Below are positions 41,197 to 50,934 of a DNA stretch of 62,573 nt, piece by piece; the stretch's first letter is position 1, and each line of letters begins with the position of its first letter. The DNA is from Chromatiaceae bacterium (lineage in GTDB: Bacteria; Pseudomonadota; Gammaproteobacteria; Chromatiales; Chromatiaceae). The translations under genes and the position numbers were made by a program. The notes beneath the pieces are model-generated. The model saw only the letters and a program-made list of their open reading frames with translations, had not been told where the DNA came from and did not search any database. The stretch is taken from NCBI GenBank assembly GCA_025458165.1, contig JALOTB010000015.1:1-62573 (forward strand). Reading direction: 5' to 3'.

Positions 41197-42747
41197 CTAG
41201 ACGTCGGCCGTCTGGGGGTGGGCGCGCTCGCGCGGGTGCAGGATCTTGTTGCAGGCGTTGATGTAGGCCTTGGCCGAGGCCACCACGATGTCGGTGTCGG
41301 CGCCCTGTCCGTTGACGATGCGCCCGCCCCGCTCCAGCCGAACGGTCACCTCACCCTGGGCGTCGGTGCCGCTGGTGATGGCGTTGACCGAATAGAGTCG
41401 GAGGATGGTCCCGCTGTTGACGATCGACTCGATCGCCTTGAACGTGGCGTCCACCGGCCCGCTACCGATGGCGGTACCGGGCTCCTCCTCCCCGTCCATG
41501 GCGAGCACCAGGTCGGCGCGCGGGGTCTCCCCGGTCTCCGAGCACACCCGCAGCGACACGAGCTTGACCCGCTCGTTGGACGCCTCCAGCGTGGTGTCCG
41601 AGACCAGGGCCTGGAGGTCCTCGTCGAAGATCTCGTGCTTCTTGTCGGCCAGATCCTTGAACCGGGCGAAGGTGGCGTTGAGGTCCTCCTCGGAGTCGAA
41701 CACCACCCCCAGGTCCTTCAGGCGCGCGCGGAAGGCGTTCCGCCCCGAGTGCTTGCCCAGCACCATACGGTTCTCGCTCCAGCCGACGTCCTCGGCGCGC
41801 ATGATCTCGTAGGTCTCGCGGCTCTTGAGCACCCCGTCCTGGTGGATCCCGGACTCGTGGGCGAAGGCGTTGGCCCCGACGATGGCCTTGTTGGGCTGCA
41901 CCGGGAAGCCGGTGATGGTCGAGACCAGGCGCGAGCAGTTGACGATCTGGGTGGTGTCGATGCGGGTGTTGCAGGCGAAGTGGTCCTGGCGCGTGCGCAC
42001 CGCCATCACGATCTCCTCCAGCGCGGCATTGCCGGCGCGCTCGCCCAACCCGTTGATGGTGCACTCAACCTGGCGCGCCCCGCAGCGCACCGCGGCGAGG
42101 GAGTTGGCCGTCGCCAAGCCCAAATCGTTGTGGCAGTGCACCGAGAAGACCGCTTGGTCGGCGTTCGGCACCCGCTCGATCAGGGTGCGGATCAGCTCGC
42201 CGAATTGGAACGGGACGTTGTAGCCGACGGTATCCGGGATGTTGACAGTGCGTGCCCCGGCCGCGATCACCGCCTCCAGCACGCGGCAAAGGAAATCGAT
42301 CTCGGAGCGTCCGGCGTCCTCGGGCGAGAACTCGACGTCGTCGGTGTAACGGCGCGCCCGCTGCACCGCGTGCACGGCCTGCGCGACCACCTGGTCCGGG
42401 GTCATGCGGAGCTTGCGCTCCATGTGGATCGGGGAGGTGGCGATGAAGGTGTGGATACGCGGCGCGGCGGCCCCGGCCAGGGCCTCGCCAGCGCGGTCGA
42501 TGTCCTTGTCGAGCGCGCGCGCCAGTCCGCAGACCCGGCTGTCCCGGATCACCTCGGCGACCGCCTTGACCGCCTCGAAGTCGCCGGGGCTCGCGATCGG
42601 AAAGCCGGCCTCGATCACGTCCACGCGAAGCCGCTCCAGGGCCTTGGCGATGCGCACCTTCTCGTCGCGGGTCATGGACGCGCCCGGGCTCTGCTCGCCG
42701 TCGCGCAGCGTGGTGTCGAAGATGATCAGGTGCTCTTTCTGGGTCAT
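41197..42747 (-). CDS. leuA: 2-isopropylmalate synthase
   Basis: LeuA makes 2-isopropylmalate, the first step of leucine synthesis. The 516-residue product starts [40 protein letters not shown] and has the DTTLRDGEQ metal motif, [20 protein letters not shown] (HxH ligands), [21 protein letters not shown] and [12 protein letters not shown]. The C-terminal regulatory domain with leucine-binding Gly-rich turns is present, so feedback control is expected. It is divergent from the AAA gene across 188 bases, where the minus strand has a TATAGT -10-like element at 42827-42832. Confidence 0.97.
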   Translation of the reverse strand: MTQKEHLIIFDTTLRDGEQSPGASMTRDEKVRIAKALERLRVDVIEAGFPIASPGDFEAVKAVAEVIRDSRVCGLARALDKDIDRAGEALAGAAAPRIHTFIATSPIHMERKLRMTPDQVVAQAVHAVQRARRYTDDVEFSPEDAGRSEIDFLCRVLEAVIAAGARTVNIPDTVGYNVPFQFGELIRTLIERVPNADQAVFSVHCHNDLGLATANSLAAVRCGARQVECTINGLGERAGNAALEEIVMAVRTRQDHFACNTRIDTTQIVNCSRLVSTITGFPVQPNKAIVGANAFAHESGIHQDGVLKSRETYEIMRAEDVGWSENRMVLGKHSGRNAFRARLKDLGVVFDSEEDLNATFARFKDLADKKHEIFDEDLQALVSDTTLEASNERVKLVSLRVCSETGETPRADLVLAMDGEEEPGTAIGSGPVDATFKAIESIVNSGTILRLYSVNAITSGTDAQGEVTVRLERGGRIVNGQGADTDIVVASAKAYINACNKILHPRERAHPQTADV

Positions 42748-42935
42748 GGACTGGGGTTCCTGGACGCCCCGCTCGGGGCGCGCTCGTGGTTCGGACGCCT
42801 GGGACAGTGTACGGGGGACGCGCCGGACTATAAGCCCTCACGCCACCCGTCGCCATACCGCCCAGCAAGCGGGTGCCCGCGCCGCGGAATCTTGCTAGAT
42901 TGCGGCCTCCGACGAGCCCGCGGCCGCCCCAAACC

Positions 42936-44405
42936 ATGCCCGATCTGCATGACCTCGAGCTCCTGCTCCGCTCCGATACCCCGCTGCTGCTGATCGAGTC
43001 CCTGGAGGAGCCGCGCCTGGTCGAGCTCAGCGCGCGGCTGGCGCTGCGGATCAATGAGCCCGCCTTCTGCTGGACCCTGACCGACGGGCTGCGGCGCCTC
43101 GACATCGAGCTGCCCGCCCAGCGCCAGCTCGCCGCACCCCCGGACCTGCTCCGTCATATCCGGGTCACGCCCCAGCGCGGGGTCTATCTCTTGCTCGACT
43201 TCCACCCCTTCCTCGCCGACCCCCTGCACGTGCGGCTGATCAAGGAGATCGCCCAGGGCTACGGGGAGCTGCGCCGGACGCTCATGTTCGCTAGCCACGC
43301 CCTGGAGGTCCCGCCCGAGGTGCGGCACCTGAGCGCCCGCTTCCGGCTGCGGCTGCCCGACCGCAATCGCGTCCTCGCCCTCATCCGCGAGGAGGCCCAG
43401 GCCTGGCAGCACGCCGCCCCGCGGCGCGCCTTCCGCGCCAACCGCGAGGCCATCGATCAGCTCTCGCGCAACCTGCTCGGGGTCACCGAATCGGACGCCC
43501 GGCGGCTCATCCGCACGGCGATCCGTAACGACGGGGCGATCACGACCGAGGACGTCAAGGAGGTTGCGCGCGCCAAGTACGAGCTGCTCGCCCCCGACGG
43601 CGCCGTGAGCTTCGAGTACGACACCGCCACCTTCGCCGACATCGCCGGACTCGACAACCTCAAGGCCTGGCTGGAACGGCGCAAGGGGGGGTTCCTCGGC
43701 ACGACGAGCGTCGACCCACCTAAGGGAATTCTGCTCCTCGGCGTCCAGGGCGGCGGCAAGAGCCTGGCCGCCAAGGCGGTCGCCGGGCGCTTCGGGGTGC
43801 CGCTCCTGCGCCTCGATTTCGGTGCCCTCTACGACAAGTACTACGGCGAGACCGAGAAGAACCTGCGCCGAGTGCTCGAGACAGCCGAGGTCATGGCCCC
43901 CTGCGTCCTCTGGATGGACGAGATCGAGAAGGGGATCGCGAGCGGCGGCGACACCGACGGCGTCGGCCAGCGGGTGCTGGGATCCCTATTGACCTGGATG
44001 GCGGAGCGCAAGAGCGCCGTCTTCCTGGTCGCCACCGCCAACGACATCTCGCGTCTACCCCCCGAGCTGATCCGCAAGGGGCGGCTCGACGAGATCTTCT
44101 TCGTCGATCTGCCGACACCGGAGGTGCGCGAGCGGATCTTCGAGATCCACCTGAAGCGACGCGGCCTGGACCCGACGGGGTTCGATCTGCCGCTGCTGGC
44201 CCAGGCATCGGAGGGCTTCTCCGGGGCGGGGATCGAGCAGGCGGTGGTCTCGGCCGTCTACGCCGCAGAGAGCGAGGACAGCCCGGTCTCCACCGAGACC
44301 CTGCTCACCGAGCTGTCCCGCACCCAACCCCTCTCGGTGGTGATGGCCGAGCCGATCGCCGAGCTCAAGGAGTGGGCCAGCGGGCGGACGGTCCCGGCGC
44401 ACTGA
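42936..44405 (+). CDS. AAA-family ATPase, Ycf46-like
   Basis: A 489-residue protein with an N-terminal domain (about 1-215) that looks like a degenerate P-loop or TPR-free scaffold region (LLLIESLEEPRLVELSARLA, VYLLLDFHPFLADP, LMFASHALEVPPEVRHLSARFRLRLPDR), followed by a canonical AAA module: FADIAGLDNLKAWLERRKGGF, Walker A GVQGGGKS (269-276), Walker B LWMDE (325-329), and IRKGRLDEIFFVDLPTPEVRERIF with the arginine-finger region. The architecture matches the Ycf46 group of cyanobacteria, plastids and proteobacteria, whose role is not well defined. It starts at ATG 42936. Confidence 0.85.
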   Translation: MPDLHDLELLLRSDTPLLLIESLEEPRLVELSARLALRINEPAFCWTLTDGLRRLDIELPAQRQLAAPPDLLRHIRVTPQRGVYLLLDFHPFLADPLHVRLIKEIAQGYGELRRTLMFASHALEVPPEVRHLSARFRLRLPDRNRVLALIREEAQAWQHAAPRRAFRANREAIDQLSRNLLGVTESDARRLIRTAIRNDGAITTEDVKEVARAKYELLAPDGAVSFEYDTATFADIAGLDNLKAWLERRKGGFLGTTSVDPPKGILLLGVQGGGKSLAAKAVAGRFGVPLLRLDFGALYDKYYGETEKNLRRVLETAEVMAPCVLWMDEIEKGIASGGDTDGVGQRVLGSLLTWMAERKSAVFLVATANDISRLPPELIRKGRLDEIFFVDLPTPEVRERIFEIHLKRRGLDPTGFDLPLLAQASEGFSGAGIEQAVVSAVYAAESEDSPVSTETLLTELSRTQPLSVVMAEPIAELKEWASGRTVPAH

Positions 44406-44541
44406 GGCCGGCCGGCGCGGCGTGCCCCAGCGCACGCATGCTCGTTGCCTCGCCCGCCCCGCCAGCGGGCGAGCGGTGACTTGCAATCCTGCCCACTGGG
44501 TCGCAAAGTCCAGCGCAGACGGCGCCGGCGATTCGACCCCG

Positions 44542-45422
44542 ATGGAATACAAGGACTACTACAAGACCCTCGGCGTAGATCAAGCGCGCCTTCCGCAAGC
44601 TCGCCCGAAAGTACCATCCGGACGTGAGCAAGGAGCGCGACGCCGAGGCCCGGTTCAAGGAGGTCAACGAGGCCAACGAGGTCCTGAAGGACCCCGAGAA
44701 GCGCGCGGCCTACGACGCCCTCGGCGACCAGTGGCGCGCCGGGCAGGAGTTCCGCCCGCCCCCACTTCCGCCCGGGCGAGGCGGCCGAGTTCAGCGACTT
44801 CTTCTCGAGCCTGTTCGGCGGCGGCCTCGGGCGCGGGGCCGAGGATCTCTTTCGCCGCACCGGCCAAGACCAGACCGCGCGGGTCCGCATCAGCCTGGAA
44901 GAGGCCTACCACGGGGCGACCCGCGAGCTGCGCCTGGAAACCCCGGAGATCGGCAAGGACGGTCGCGTCACCAGCCGCAGCCGAACGCTGCGGGTGCGCA
45001 TCCCCGCGGGCGTGACCCAGGGCCAGCAGATCCGCCTCGCGGGTCAGGGGGCTCCGGGGATCGGCGGCGGACCGGCCGGGGATCTCTACCTGGAGGTCGA
45101 CCTAGCCCCGCATCCACTCTTCGAGACCGAGGGCCGCGATGTCCTCCTGCGCCTGCCGATCGCGCCCTGGGAAGCGGCCCTCGGCGCCTCGGTCAAGGTC
45201 CCGACGCTGGCTGGGGCGGTCACACTCAAGGTCCCCGCCGGCTCCCAGACCGGACAGCGCCTGCGCTTGAAGGGCCGCGGCCTGCCGGGGAGCCCGCCCG
45301 GGGACGAGTATGTGCTGTTCGAGATCGTCGTCCCGCCCGCCGACACCGAGGCCGCGCGAGAGGAGTACCGGCGCATGGCCGCCGCCTTCGCCTTCGACCC
45401 GCGCGCCAAGCTGAGAGTCTGA
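44542..45422 (+). pseudogene. cbpA: CbpA-type DnaJ co-chaperone, two internal frameshifts
   Basis: CbpA is a DnaJ paralogue that works with DnaK. The coding sequence is split across three frames. MEYKDYYKTLGV (44542-44577) is frame 1; the J-domain continues one frame over from 44579 as [62 protein letters not shown], with the HPD motif; from about 44760 a third frame reads [24 protein letters not shown] and the two C-terminal substrate domains to the stop at 45420-45422. About eight residues are missing at the first junction (where homologues have something like RxAxxDE) and about ten or more at the second, so two short deletions are the likely cause. The next gene, cbpM, is intact, which supports the identity. 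Assembly error is the alternative. Confidence 0.8.
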
Positions 45423-45425
45423 GCC

Positions 45426-45755
45426 ATGACGCCGATGATCGAAGACCTGCAGGGGGTCGTCCTCGACGAGGGCCTGAGCGTCGATCTGCGCGAGCTCGCC
45501 CGGGTCTGCGGCGCGAGCGACCAGATCCTCCGCCTCCTGGTCAGCGAGGGCGTGCTGCGGCCGGAGGGCGGGCGCCCGCAGGAGTGGCGCTTCAGCGGGG
45601 TGCAGGTGTGCCGCGCCCGCCGTGCGCTGCGCCTCCAGCGCGACCTGGAGCTCGATCTGGCCGCCACCGCGCTGGCGCTCGATCTGATCGAGGAGCTGGA
45701 GGCCCTGCGCCGGCGGGTGCGGGCGCTGGAGTACCAGCTCGGCCGGGACGGCTGA
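45426..45755 (+). CDS. cbpM: CbpA modulator CbpM (MerR-like)
   Basis: CbpM binds the J-domain of CbpA and inhibits it. The 109-residue product ([109 protein letters not shown]) has the winged-helix MerR-like half (about 15-60) and the C-terminal helical region. It starts 3 bases after the cbpA stop, so the pair is a classic cbpAM operon. Confidence 0.9.
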   Translation: MTPMIEDLQGVVLDEGLSVDLRELARVCGASDQILRLLVSEGVLRPEGGRPQEWRFSGVQVCRARRALRLQRDLELDLAATALALDLIEELEALRRRVRALEYQLGRDG

Positions 45756-45767
45756 CGGGAGTTGGCG

Positions 45768-46955
45768 ATGACACCCCCTGAGCTCCTCGCCCAGTTGAGC
45801 GGGCTGCACGAGCGCACCCGCGACCTGCTGCGCTCGCTGCCTGCGGGCGAGGTCAATCGGCGCTTTGCCCCCGGGCTGGCCGCGCTCGGCTGGTACCTCG
45901 GGCGCGCTGTGTACCGCGAGACCTACTGGCTGCGCGAGGTCCTGGCGGGCGATAGCGACCTGACCGCGCGGGTGCGCCAAACCTTCACCCCCGGGGCGCT
46001 CGACCTCGACGACCAATGCGCCGCCCTGCCGCCCCCCGATCACCTCGCCAACTGGGCGCGGGAGATCCAGGACGAGCACCTGCGCCGCCTAGCCACTCCC
46101 GGTGCGCTGCCCGAGCACCCGCTGCTGGACGGGCACAGGCTCACCTGGTTCCTGCTCCAGGAGCTCGCGCGGGACTACGAGACCATGCTCGCCGTGCTCC
46201 ATGCCCGCCAGCTTGGCCAGCACGACCCCCACTACCGGGTCGCGGTGCCGCTGCCCCCGCAACGGCCGGGCCCCGAGGCCGCGACCATTGTCCAGGGCCA
46301 CTTCCGGGTCGGCTCCCGCAACGAGCCCTTCGCCTACGACAACGAGCTGCCCCCGCAGGCGGTGGAGCTCGCGGGCTTCCGTATCGCTCGGCGGCCAGTC
46401 AGCAACGCCGAGTATCTCGCCTTCATCGAGGCCGACGGCTACCAGACCCCCGAGCACTGGGACGAGGACGGCCGGGGCTGGCTCGCCGACCGGCGGCCCG
46501 AGGCCCCGCTGCACTGGCGGCGCGATGCCCAGGGGCAGTGGTACGCGGTCGGGCTCAACGGCCCGGCGGACCTCGCGCCCGAGGAGCCGGTCTCCGGGAT
46601 CGGGCGGCACGAGGCCCAGGCCTTCGCCCGCTGGGCGGCGGGCCTCGGCGGCGCGATGGCCGGTGCCGTGCTCCAGCACGAGTACCAATGGGAGATCGCC
46701 GCCCGGGCCGGGCTCATCGAGGGCGCGGGACGCGTCTGGGAGTGGTGCTCCAACCCCTTCCACCCCTATCCCGAATTCGTGCCCTTCCCCGATGCCGAGG
46801 TCTCGCAGGCCGCCTTCGACGCCCGGCACTTCAGCCTGCGCGGGGCCTGCCTACACACCCAGCGCTGCCTGCGCCGGGCGAGCTTCCGCGCCTGGGGTCT
46901 CCCCGAGGAGCGCCATCGCTACTCCGGCCTGCGGCTGGTGCTGCCGCCGGCCTAG
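45768..46955 (+). CDS. EgtB-like (DinB_2 + FGE-sulfatase) protein without the iron-binding histidines
   Basis: A 395-residue protein with the two-domain architecture of ergothioneine sulfoxide synthase EgtB and relatives: a DinB-like four-helix domain (about 8-150) and an FGE-sulfatase domain (about 173-393), with [33 protein letters not shown] and [18 protein letters not shown]. In EgtB iron is held by His in WxxxH and by both His of HExxHxE. Here the aligned positions read W42-Y-L-G-R46 and E132-L-A-R-D136-Y-E, so all three His are replaced. Two cysteines (361 and 367) lie near the active-site loop. The start ATG 45768 has GGGAG about 7 nt upstream. It follows cbpM by 12 bases, and its TAG stop overlaps the nadC stop. 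Function unknown; EgtD-like or other thiol-histidine genes are absent from the window. Confidence 0.8.
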   Translation: MTPPELLAQLSGLHERTRDLLRSLPAGEVNRRFAPGLAALGWYLGRAVYRETYWLREVLAGDSDLTARVRQTFTPGALDLDDQCAALPPPDHLANWAREIQDEHLRRLATPGALPEHPLLDGHRLTWFLLQELARDYETMLAVLHARQLGQHDPHYRVAVPLPPQRPGPEAATIVQGHFRVGSRNEPFAYDNELPPQAVELAGFRIARRPVSNAEYLAFIEADGYQTPEHWDEDGRGWLADRRPEAPLHWRRDAQGQWYAVGLNGPADLAPEEPVSGIGRHEAQAFARWAAGLGGAMAGAVLQHEYQWEIAARAGLIEGAGRVWEWCSNPFHPYPEFVPFPDAEVSQAAFDARHFSLRGACLHTQRCLRRASFRAWGLPEERHRYSGLRLVLPPA

Positions 46956-47833
46956 CCGGCGACTCTGGCGGGGAGAAAGCGCATCGAGAGGTCGACCGCC
47001 TCGACGTCCTTGGTGAGGTCGCCGACCGAGATGTCGTCCACTCCGGTCTCGGCGATCGAGCGGATGCCCTCCAGGGTGATGCCGCCGGAGGCCTCCAGCC
47101 GGGCCCGCCCCGCCGCGAGCGCGACCGCGCTGCGGAGCTGATCGCGCCCGAAGTTGTCGAGCAGGACATGGGTCGCCCCGGCGACCAGGGCCTGCTCCAG
47201 CTCGGCAAGGGACTCGACCTCGATCTCCACCGGCACCCCGTCGGCCACCGCGCGCGCCGCGTCGAGCGCCGCTGCGATCGAGCCGGCGGCGAGGATGTGG
47301 TTCTCCTTGATCAGAATGGCGTCGTAGAGTCCGTGGCGGTGGTTGTGGCAGCCGCCGCAGCGCACGGCGTACTTCTGCTCGGTGCGCAGCCCGGGCAGGG
47401 TCTTGCGCGTGTCGAGCACGCGCACCGGCAGGCCGGCGACCGCGTCCGCGTAACGGCGCGCGCGGGTCGCGGTCCCGGAGAGGGTCTGCAGGAAGTTGAG
47501 CGCGGTACGCTCGCCGGTCAGCAGGGCGCGCGTCGGCCCTTCGAGCCCGCAGAGCACCCGGCCGGGCTCAACCTGCCCGCCGTCCGAGACGTGCCAGTCG
47601 ATGCGCACTCGCGGGTCGAGCTGGCGGAAGACCTCGGCGAACCAGGCGCCGCCGCAGATCACCGCGGGCTGCCGGGTCATCACTTCGACCACCGAGCACT
47701 GGTCCGCGGCCAGCAGGGCGGCCGTGCGGTCACCGCTGCCGACGTCTTCGGCGAGGGCCGCGGCGACGTGGGCGGCGATCAGCGCCGGCGATGGCAGGGG
47801 GACGGGGGGCGTGAGGGCGGGGTCGGCTGGCAT
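46952..47833 (-). CDS. nadC: Nicotinate-nucleotide pyrophosphorylase (quinolinate phosphoribosyltransferase)
   Basis: NadC makes nicotinate mononucleotide from quinolinate and PRPP in NAD synthesis. The 293-residue product has [77 protein letters not shown] and the C-terminal [14 protein letters not shown] and [29 protein letters not shown]. The length is normal. It is convergent with the EgtB-like gene and shares a CTAG with its stop. Confidence 0.97.
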   Translation of the reverse strand: MPADPALTPPVPLPSPALIAAHVAAALAEDVGSGDRTAALLAADQCSVVEVMTRQPAVICGGAWFAEVFRQLDPRVRIDWHVSDGGQVEPGRVLCGLEGPTRALLTGERTALNFLQTLSGTATRARRYADAVAGLPVRVLDTRKTLPGLRTEQKYAVRCGGCHNHRHGLYDAILIKENHILAAGSIAAALDAARAVADGVPVEIEVESLAELEQALVAGATHVLLDNFGRDQLRSAVALAAGRARLEASGGITLEGIRSIAETGVDDISVGDLTKDVEAVDLSMRFLPARVAG

Positions 47834-47934
47834 GGGGCGCTCCGCGGGGGTGATCGGACATCGGCCGCTCGGCCTGGCCGCGCAGACCCTGGATTATCCA
47901 ACGCGCCAGCGGTCGCAAGAAGCTCGGCGCACGC

Positions 47935-50103
47935 TCAGCGCTGGGCCAAGGCGCGGGCGACCGCCGTCAGGGTGCGGTCGACCAGGGGGGTCTCCTCCAG
48001 CGGGCCCAGCACCAGGGCGCTGCCCTCGGTGATCATGTCGGCCAGCTCCGCCCCCTCAAGCTCGAGGACCTGCCGTCCGCTCCGATCGACGAGAAGGAGG
48101 ATCCCGGCCGGACTCTGACCCGCGAGGCGCATGCGCCTCGGGACCGAGCCCGCCCGGCGCAGCTCGATCCAGCCGCCCGCGACGAGCCCGCTGGGGAGCC
48201 GTGCCGGCGCCCCTAGCGGGGCTGGCGCCAGCTCCACCTCCGTCTCCGGCACCGCGCGCAGCCAAGGCGCCGGGGCAGCACGGAAGGCACGCTCGTCCTG
48301 GGCCCCCTGCGTCCCGCGCAGGGCGACCATGTGCAGGGCCTGGAGCTCCTTGAAGGACTGCGACAGCCGGCGTGGATCATAGGACAGCTTGGCGAGCGAC
48401 TCGCGCAGGTTACGCAGCAGGCCGGGAATCGCCCGCAGCAGCTCCCGGCGATCGTCTTGGTCGACCTTCGGCTGGACGCTCCACAGCAGACGATCGAGGG
48501 TCGTCAGGGCCTCCCGCCAGTCATCGCTGCCCTCGCCACCGCGCTGGTAGGCCGCGAGCAGGACCTGCCGCCAGCCGTCCTGAATCAGCGCGGCGACCGG
48601 CCCCGGCACTCGCGCCTGCGCGCGCATCCGCGCCGTGATCGTGCGAGCGACCGCGTGCTGGGCGCTGCGGTCCTGCTCGCGGCTGGTGAGGCCACCGAGC
48701 GCCTGCGACAGGCGCGCCTCGGCCTGGCGTCGCTCCTGCTCGAGGTAGGCGACCAGCCGCGCGTCGAGGCGGCGGAGGAACGCGATGTCGCGGTCGAAGT
48801 CGTGCACGATCTCCTCGACGATCTGAGTGATCAGGCGATAGAGCTCGGCGGAGTCCTCGTCCACCTGGGGGCTCCAGCCCACCGCCGCCTCGGCGAGGTG
48901 ATTGAGCAGCGACCGCGCCGGGTGGCGCGCATCATCGAAGAAGCTGGGATCGGCCAGCGCCACCTTGAGCACAGGGATCTGCAGGCGGCTGATCAGTGCC
49001 TTGAAGACGTCCGGGAGGTCGTTGGCCGCGAGGATGCCCTCAAACAGCAGGAACACCAGGTCGAGGGCGTCCTCGTCGCGGGCGTCGAGCACCCGCCCCT
49101 TCGCACCGCTGGCTAGGCGCAGCTCGCGCCGCACGCGCTCGCGCAGTGCCGCCACCGCGTGCCTCGGATCGGAGTCGGGCAAGCCGTCGCTCTGCAGGTG
49201 GGTCAGGGTAGCGAGCACGTCCCCCGTCGCGACCCTCGGCGCCTGTGCGGGACCCTGTGTCTCGGGTCGGCGCAGCAGCCGGCGCAGACCGTCGAAGCCG
49301 GGCGGCGTCCCGGGCAAGGCGCGCCCTGCTGGCGACGGCCCAAGAGGCGGCTCGCCGGGCGCCCGGCTTGGGCGGTCGGGGTGCGGGGGCCGGCGCCAGG
49401 GCCCATCATCCAGGACGTCGCCCGGGACCAGGCCGAGGCAGCGGCGATAGATGGGCCCCAGATGGTCCATGACCTGTTGGTCGAAAACCTTGTAGACCAC
49501 CAGCTTGATCGCTGGATCTAGGTCCTCGACCACCTTCATCGCGCTGCGGAAGGCCTCGCAGATGGCTTGCGGGCCGAGGGGGTCGGCCTGCGGCTCGATG
49601 GGCTCACCACCGCTCAGGTTGGCCAGATACCGGCGCAGCCCGGCCAGCTCCGCGCGGTAGCGGGTCTCGGCCTTGGAGATCAGATTGGTGAGGACGAGGG
49701 ACTCCTCGAGCTCCGCCTCACCCATGAGCCGGAGCCCCGAGGGCGCGGGCCTGGTGCCCGGGCCGCCGCCCGGCGCGCGCTCCAGGAGCTCGAGCAACCG
49801 ACTGCTGACACGGCCGCGATGGCGGCGGAGGAGCCGGACCGCATCGAAGTAGGCGGTGTAGCTGGTGTTATTGGTGGCCTTGTCGGCGAGATCGTAGAGC
49901 GAGTCGTCAACCTTGGTGAAGAGCTCTTCGATCAACGCGGGCAATCCCTGCCGCTCCACCTCCCGGCAGGCGGCCAAGAACCCGTCACGGGCGACGCTGG
50001 ACGTGGCAGCCCCGACAGAAAGCGCCTCGCGTTCCTGTTCTCTCACCGCCGCTCGACCTCGTCCGGCCGTTGCACGACCCCTCCCGCTTTCGTTAGCGTT
50101 CAA
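47935..50103 (-). CDS. DUF1631 family protein
   Basis: A large (722-residue) mostly helical, soluble protein of the DUF1631 family, seen in many gammaproteobacteria and sometimes mislabelled as thymidine phosphorylase. Visible features: an N-terminal helical region (GFLAACREVERQGLPALIEELFTKVDDSLYDLADKATNNTSYTAYFDAVRLLRRHRGRV), a Pro-rich linker (about 228-295), a long helical core (LVFLLFEGILAANDLPDVFKALISRLQIPVLKVALADPSFF) and a C-terminal beta-rich piece (SGLVAGGWIELRRAGSVPRRMRLAGQSPAGILLLVDRSGRQVLEL) that resembles a PilZ-like fold. Function unknown. Start uncertain: TTG 50103, or GTG 50046, closer to the conserved part. Confidence 0.82.
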   Translation of the reverse strand: MNANESGRGRATAGRGRAAVREQEREALSVGAATSSVARDGFLAACREVERQGLPALIEELFTKVDDSLYDLADKATNNTSYTAYFDAVRLLRRHRGRVSSRLLELLERAPGGGPGTRPAPSGLRLMGEAELEESLVLTNLISKAETRYRAELAGLRRYLANLSGGEPIEPQADPLGPQAICEAFRSAMKVVEDLDPAIKLVVYKVFDQQVMDHLGPIYRRCLGLVPGDVLDDGPWRRPPHPDRPSRAPGEPPLGPSPAGRALPGTPPGFDGLRRLLRRPETQGPAQAPRVATGDVLATLTHLQSDGLPDSDPRHAVAALRERVRRELRLASGAKGRVLDARDEDALDLVFLLFEGILAANDLPDVFKALISRLQIPVLKVALADPSFFDDARHPARSLLNHLAEAAVGWSPQVDEDSAELYRLITQIVEEIVHDFDRDIAFLRRLDARLVAYLEQERRQAEARLSQALGGLTSREQDRSAQHAVARTITARMRAQARVPGPVAALIQDGWRQVLLAAYQRGGEGSDDWREALTTLDRLLWSVQPKVDQDDRRELLRAIPGLLRNLRESLAKLSYDPRRLSQSFKELQALHMVALRGTQGAQDERAFRAAPAPWLRAVPETEVELAPAPLGAPARLPSGLVAGGWIELRRAGSVPRRMRLAGQSPAGILLLVDRSGRQVLELEGAELADMITEGSALVLGPLEETPLVDRTLTAVARALAQR

Positions 50104-50390
50104 TTCCCTTTACGAATGACCCTCCAGTGCTCGTCCCACGGGACCCGCCAACAAGAAGTGTACCCCCAGCCAACCAGACTCTCCCAGCGGAGATTCAATC
50201 GCCCGAGCCGCCAAAGCAAGCCGCCAGACGGCCGATGGGACGGACACGTGGCCGGGGACCCCGTCGTCGGTCGCCCTGTAAAGAAAACTGGCACCCCAGC
50301 GCCCAACGGTCAAGTGAGCGGCTCGAGGGTCGGACCGGTGCGCCAGGGCGCGCATGACGGTGGTCGGCCGGGGCCCGGCAGGGACGCACG

Positions 50391-50927
50391 ATGAGCGGGG
50401 GACGGATGCGCGAGGCACGCTGGGTGCCCTCACCCAACCACGACCCGCGCCCGCCGGCGACGGAGGTCGATCTGCTCGTGATCCACGGCATCAGCCTGCC
50501 GCCGGGGGAGCTCGGCGGGCCCTGGATCGAGCAGCTCTTTCAGAATCGGTTGGACTGGGAGGCGCACCCCTACTTCGCGACGATCCGGGGGCTGCGGGTC
50601 TCGGCGCATCTCTTGATCCGGCGGGATGGGGAGCTGATCCAGCTCGTCGACTTCGCCGAGCGGGCCTGGCACGCCGGAGTATCCAGCTTCGCGGGGCGCG
50701 GCGCCTGCAACGACTACTCGATCGGCATCGAGCTCGAGGGGGCCGACACCATCCCTTACACGGATGCCCAGTATCGGGTCCTGGCGGAGACGGTGCGTGA
50801 GCTGATGCGGCGCTTTCCGGCGATCGGACCCGAGCGCATCGTCGGGCACAGCGACATCGCACCCGGCCGCAAGACCGATCCGGGCCCGGCCTTCGACTGG
50901 GCCCGACTGCGAGGCGCGATCGCCTGA
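50391..50927 (+). CDS. ampD: 1,6-anhydro-N-acetylmuramyl-L-alanine amidase AmpD
   Basis: AmpD cleaves anhydromuropeptides in cytoplasmic cell-wall recycling. The product (up to 178 residues) has the zinc amidase motifs VIHGISLPPGELGGPWIEQLFQNRL, RVSAHLLIRRDG, ERAWHAGVSSFAGRGACNDYSIGIELEG, and GHSDIAPGRKTDPGPAFDW with the last ligands and the family-typical lysine. Two starts are possible: ATG 50391 and ATG 50406 (MREARWVPSPN), the latter with GGGGGA at good distance. The 287-base gap before it holds no recognised feature. It is convergent with the gene at 50935, 7 bases apart. Confidence 0.96.
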   Translation: MSGGRMREARWVPSPNHDPRPPATEVDLLVIHGISLPPGELGGPWIEQLFQNRLDWEAHPYFATIRGLRVSAHLLIRRDGELIQLVDFAERAWHAGVSSFAGRGACNDYSIGIELEGADTIPYTDAQYRVLAETVRELMRRFPAIGPERIVGHSDIAPGRKTDPGPAFDWARLRGAIA

Positions 50928-50934
50928 CGCGGGC

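Noticed and set aside
41164..42993. 609-codon open frame opposite leuA
   Set aside because: Antisense shadow of leuA; repetitive Val/Asp/Gly/His composition and no recognisable domain.
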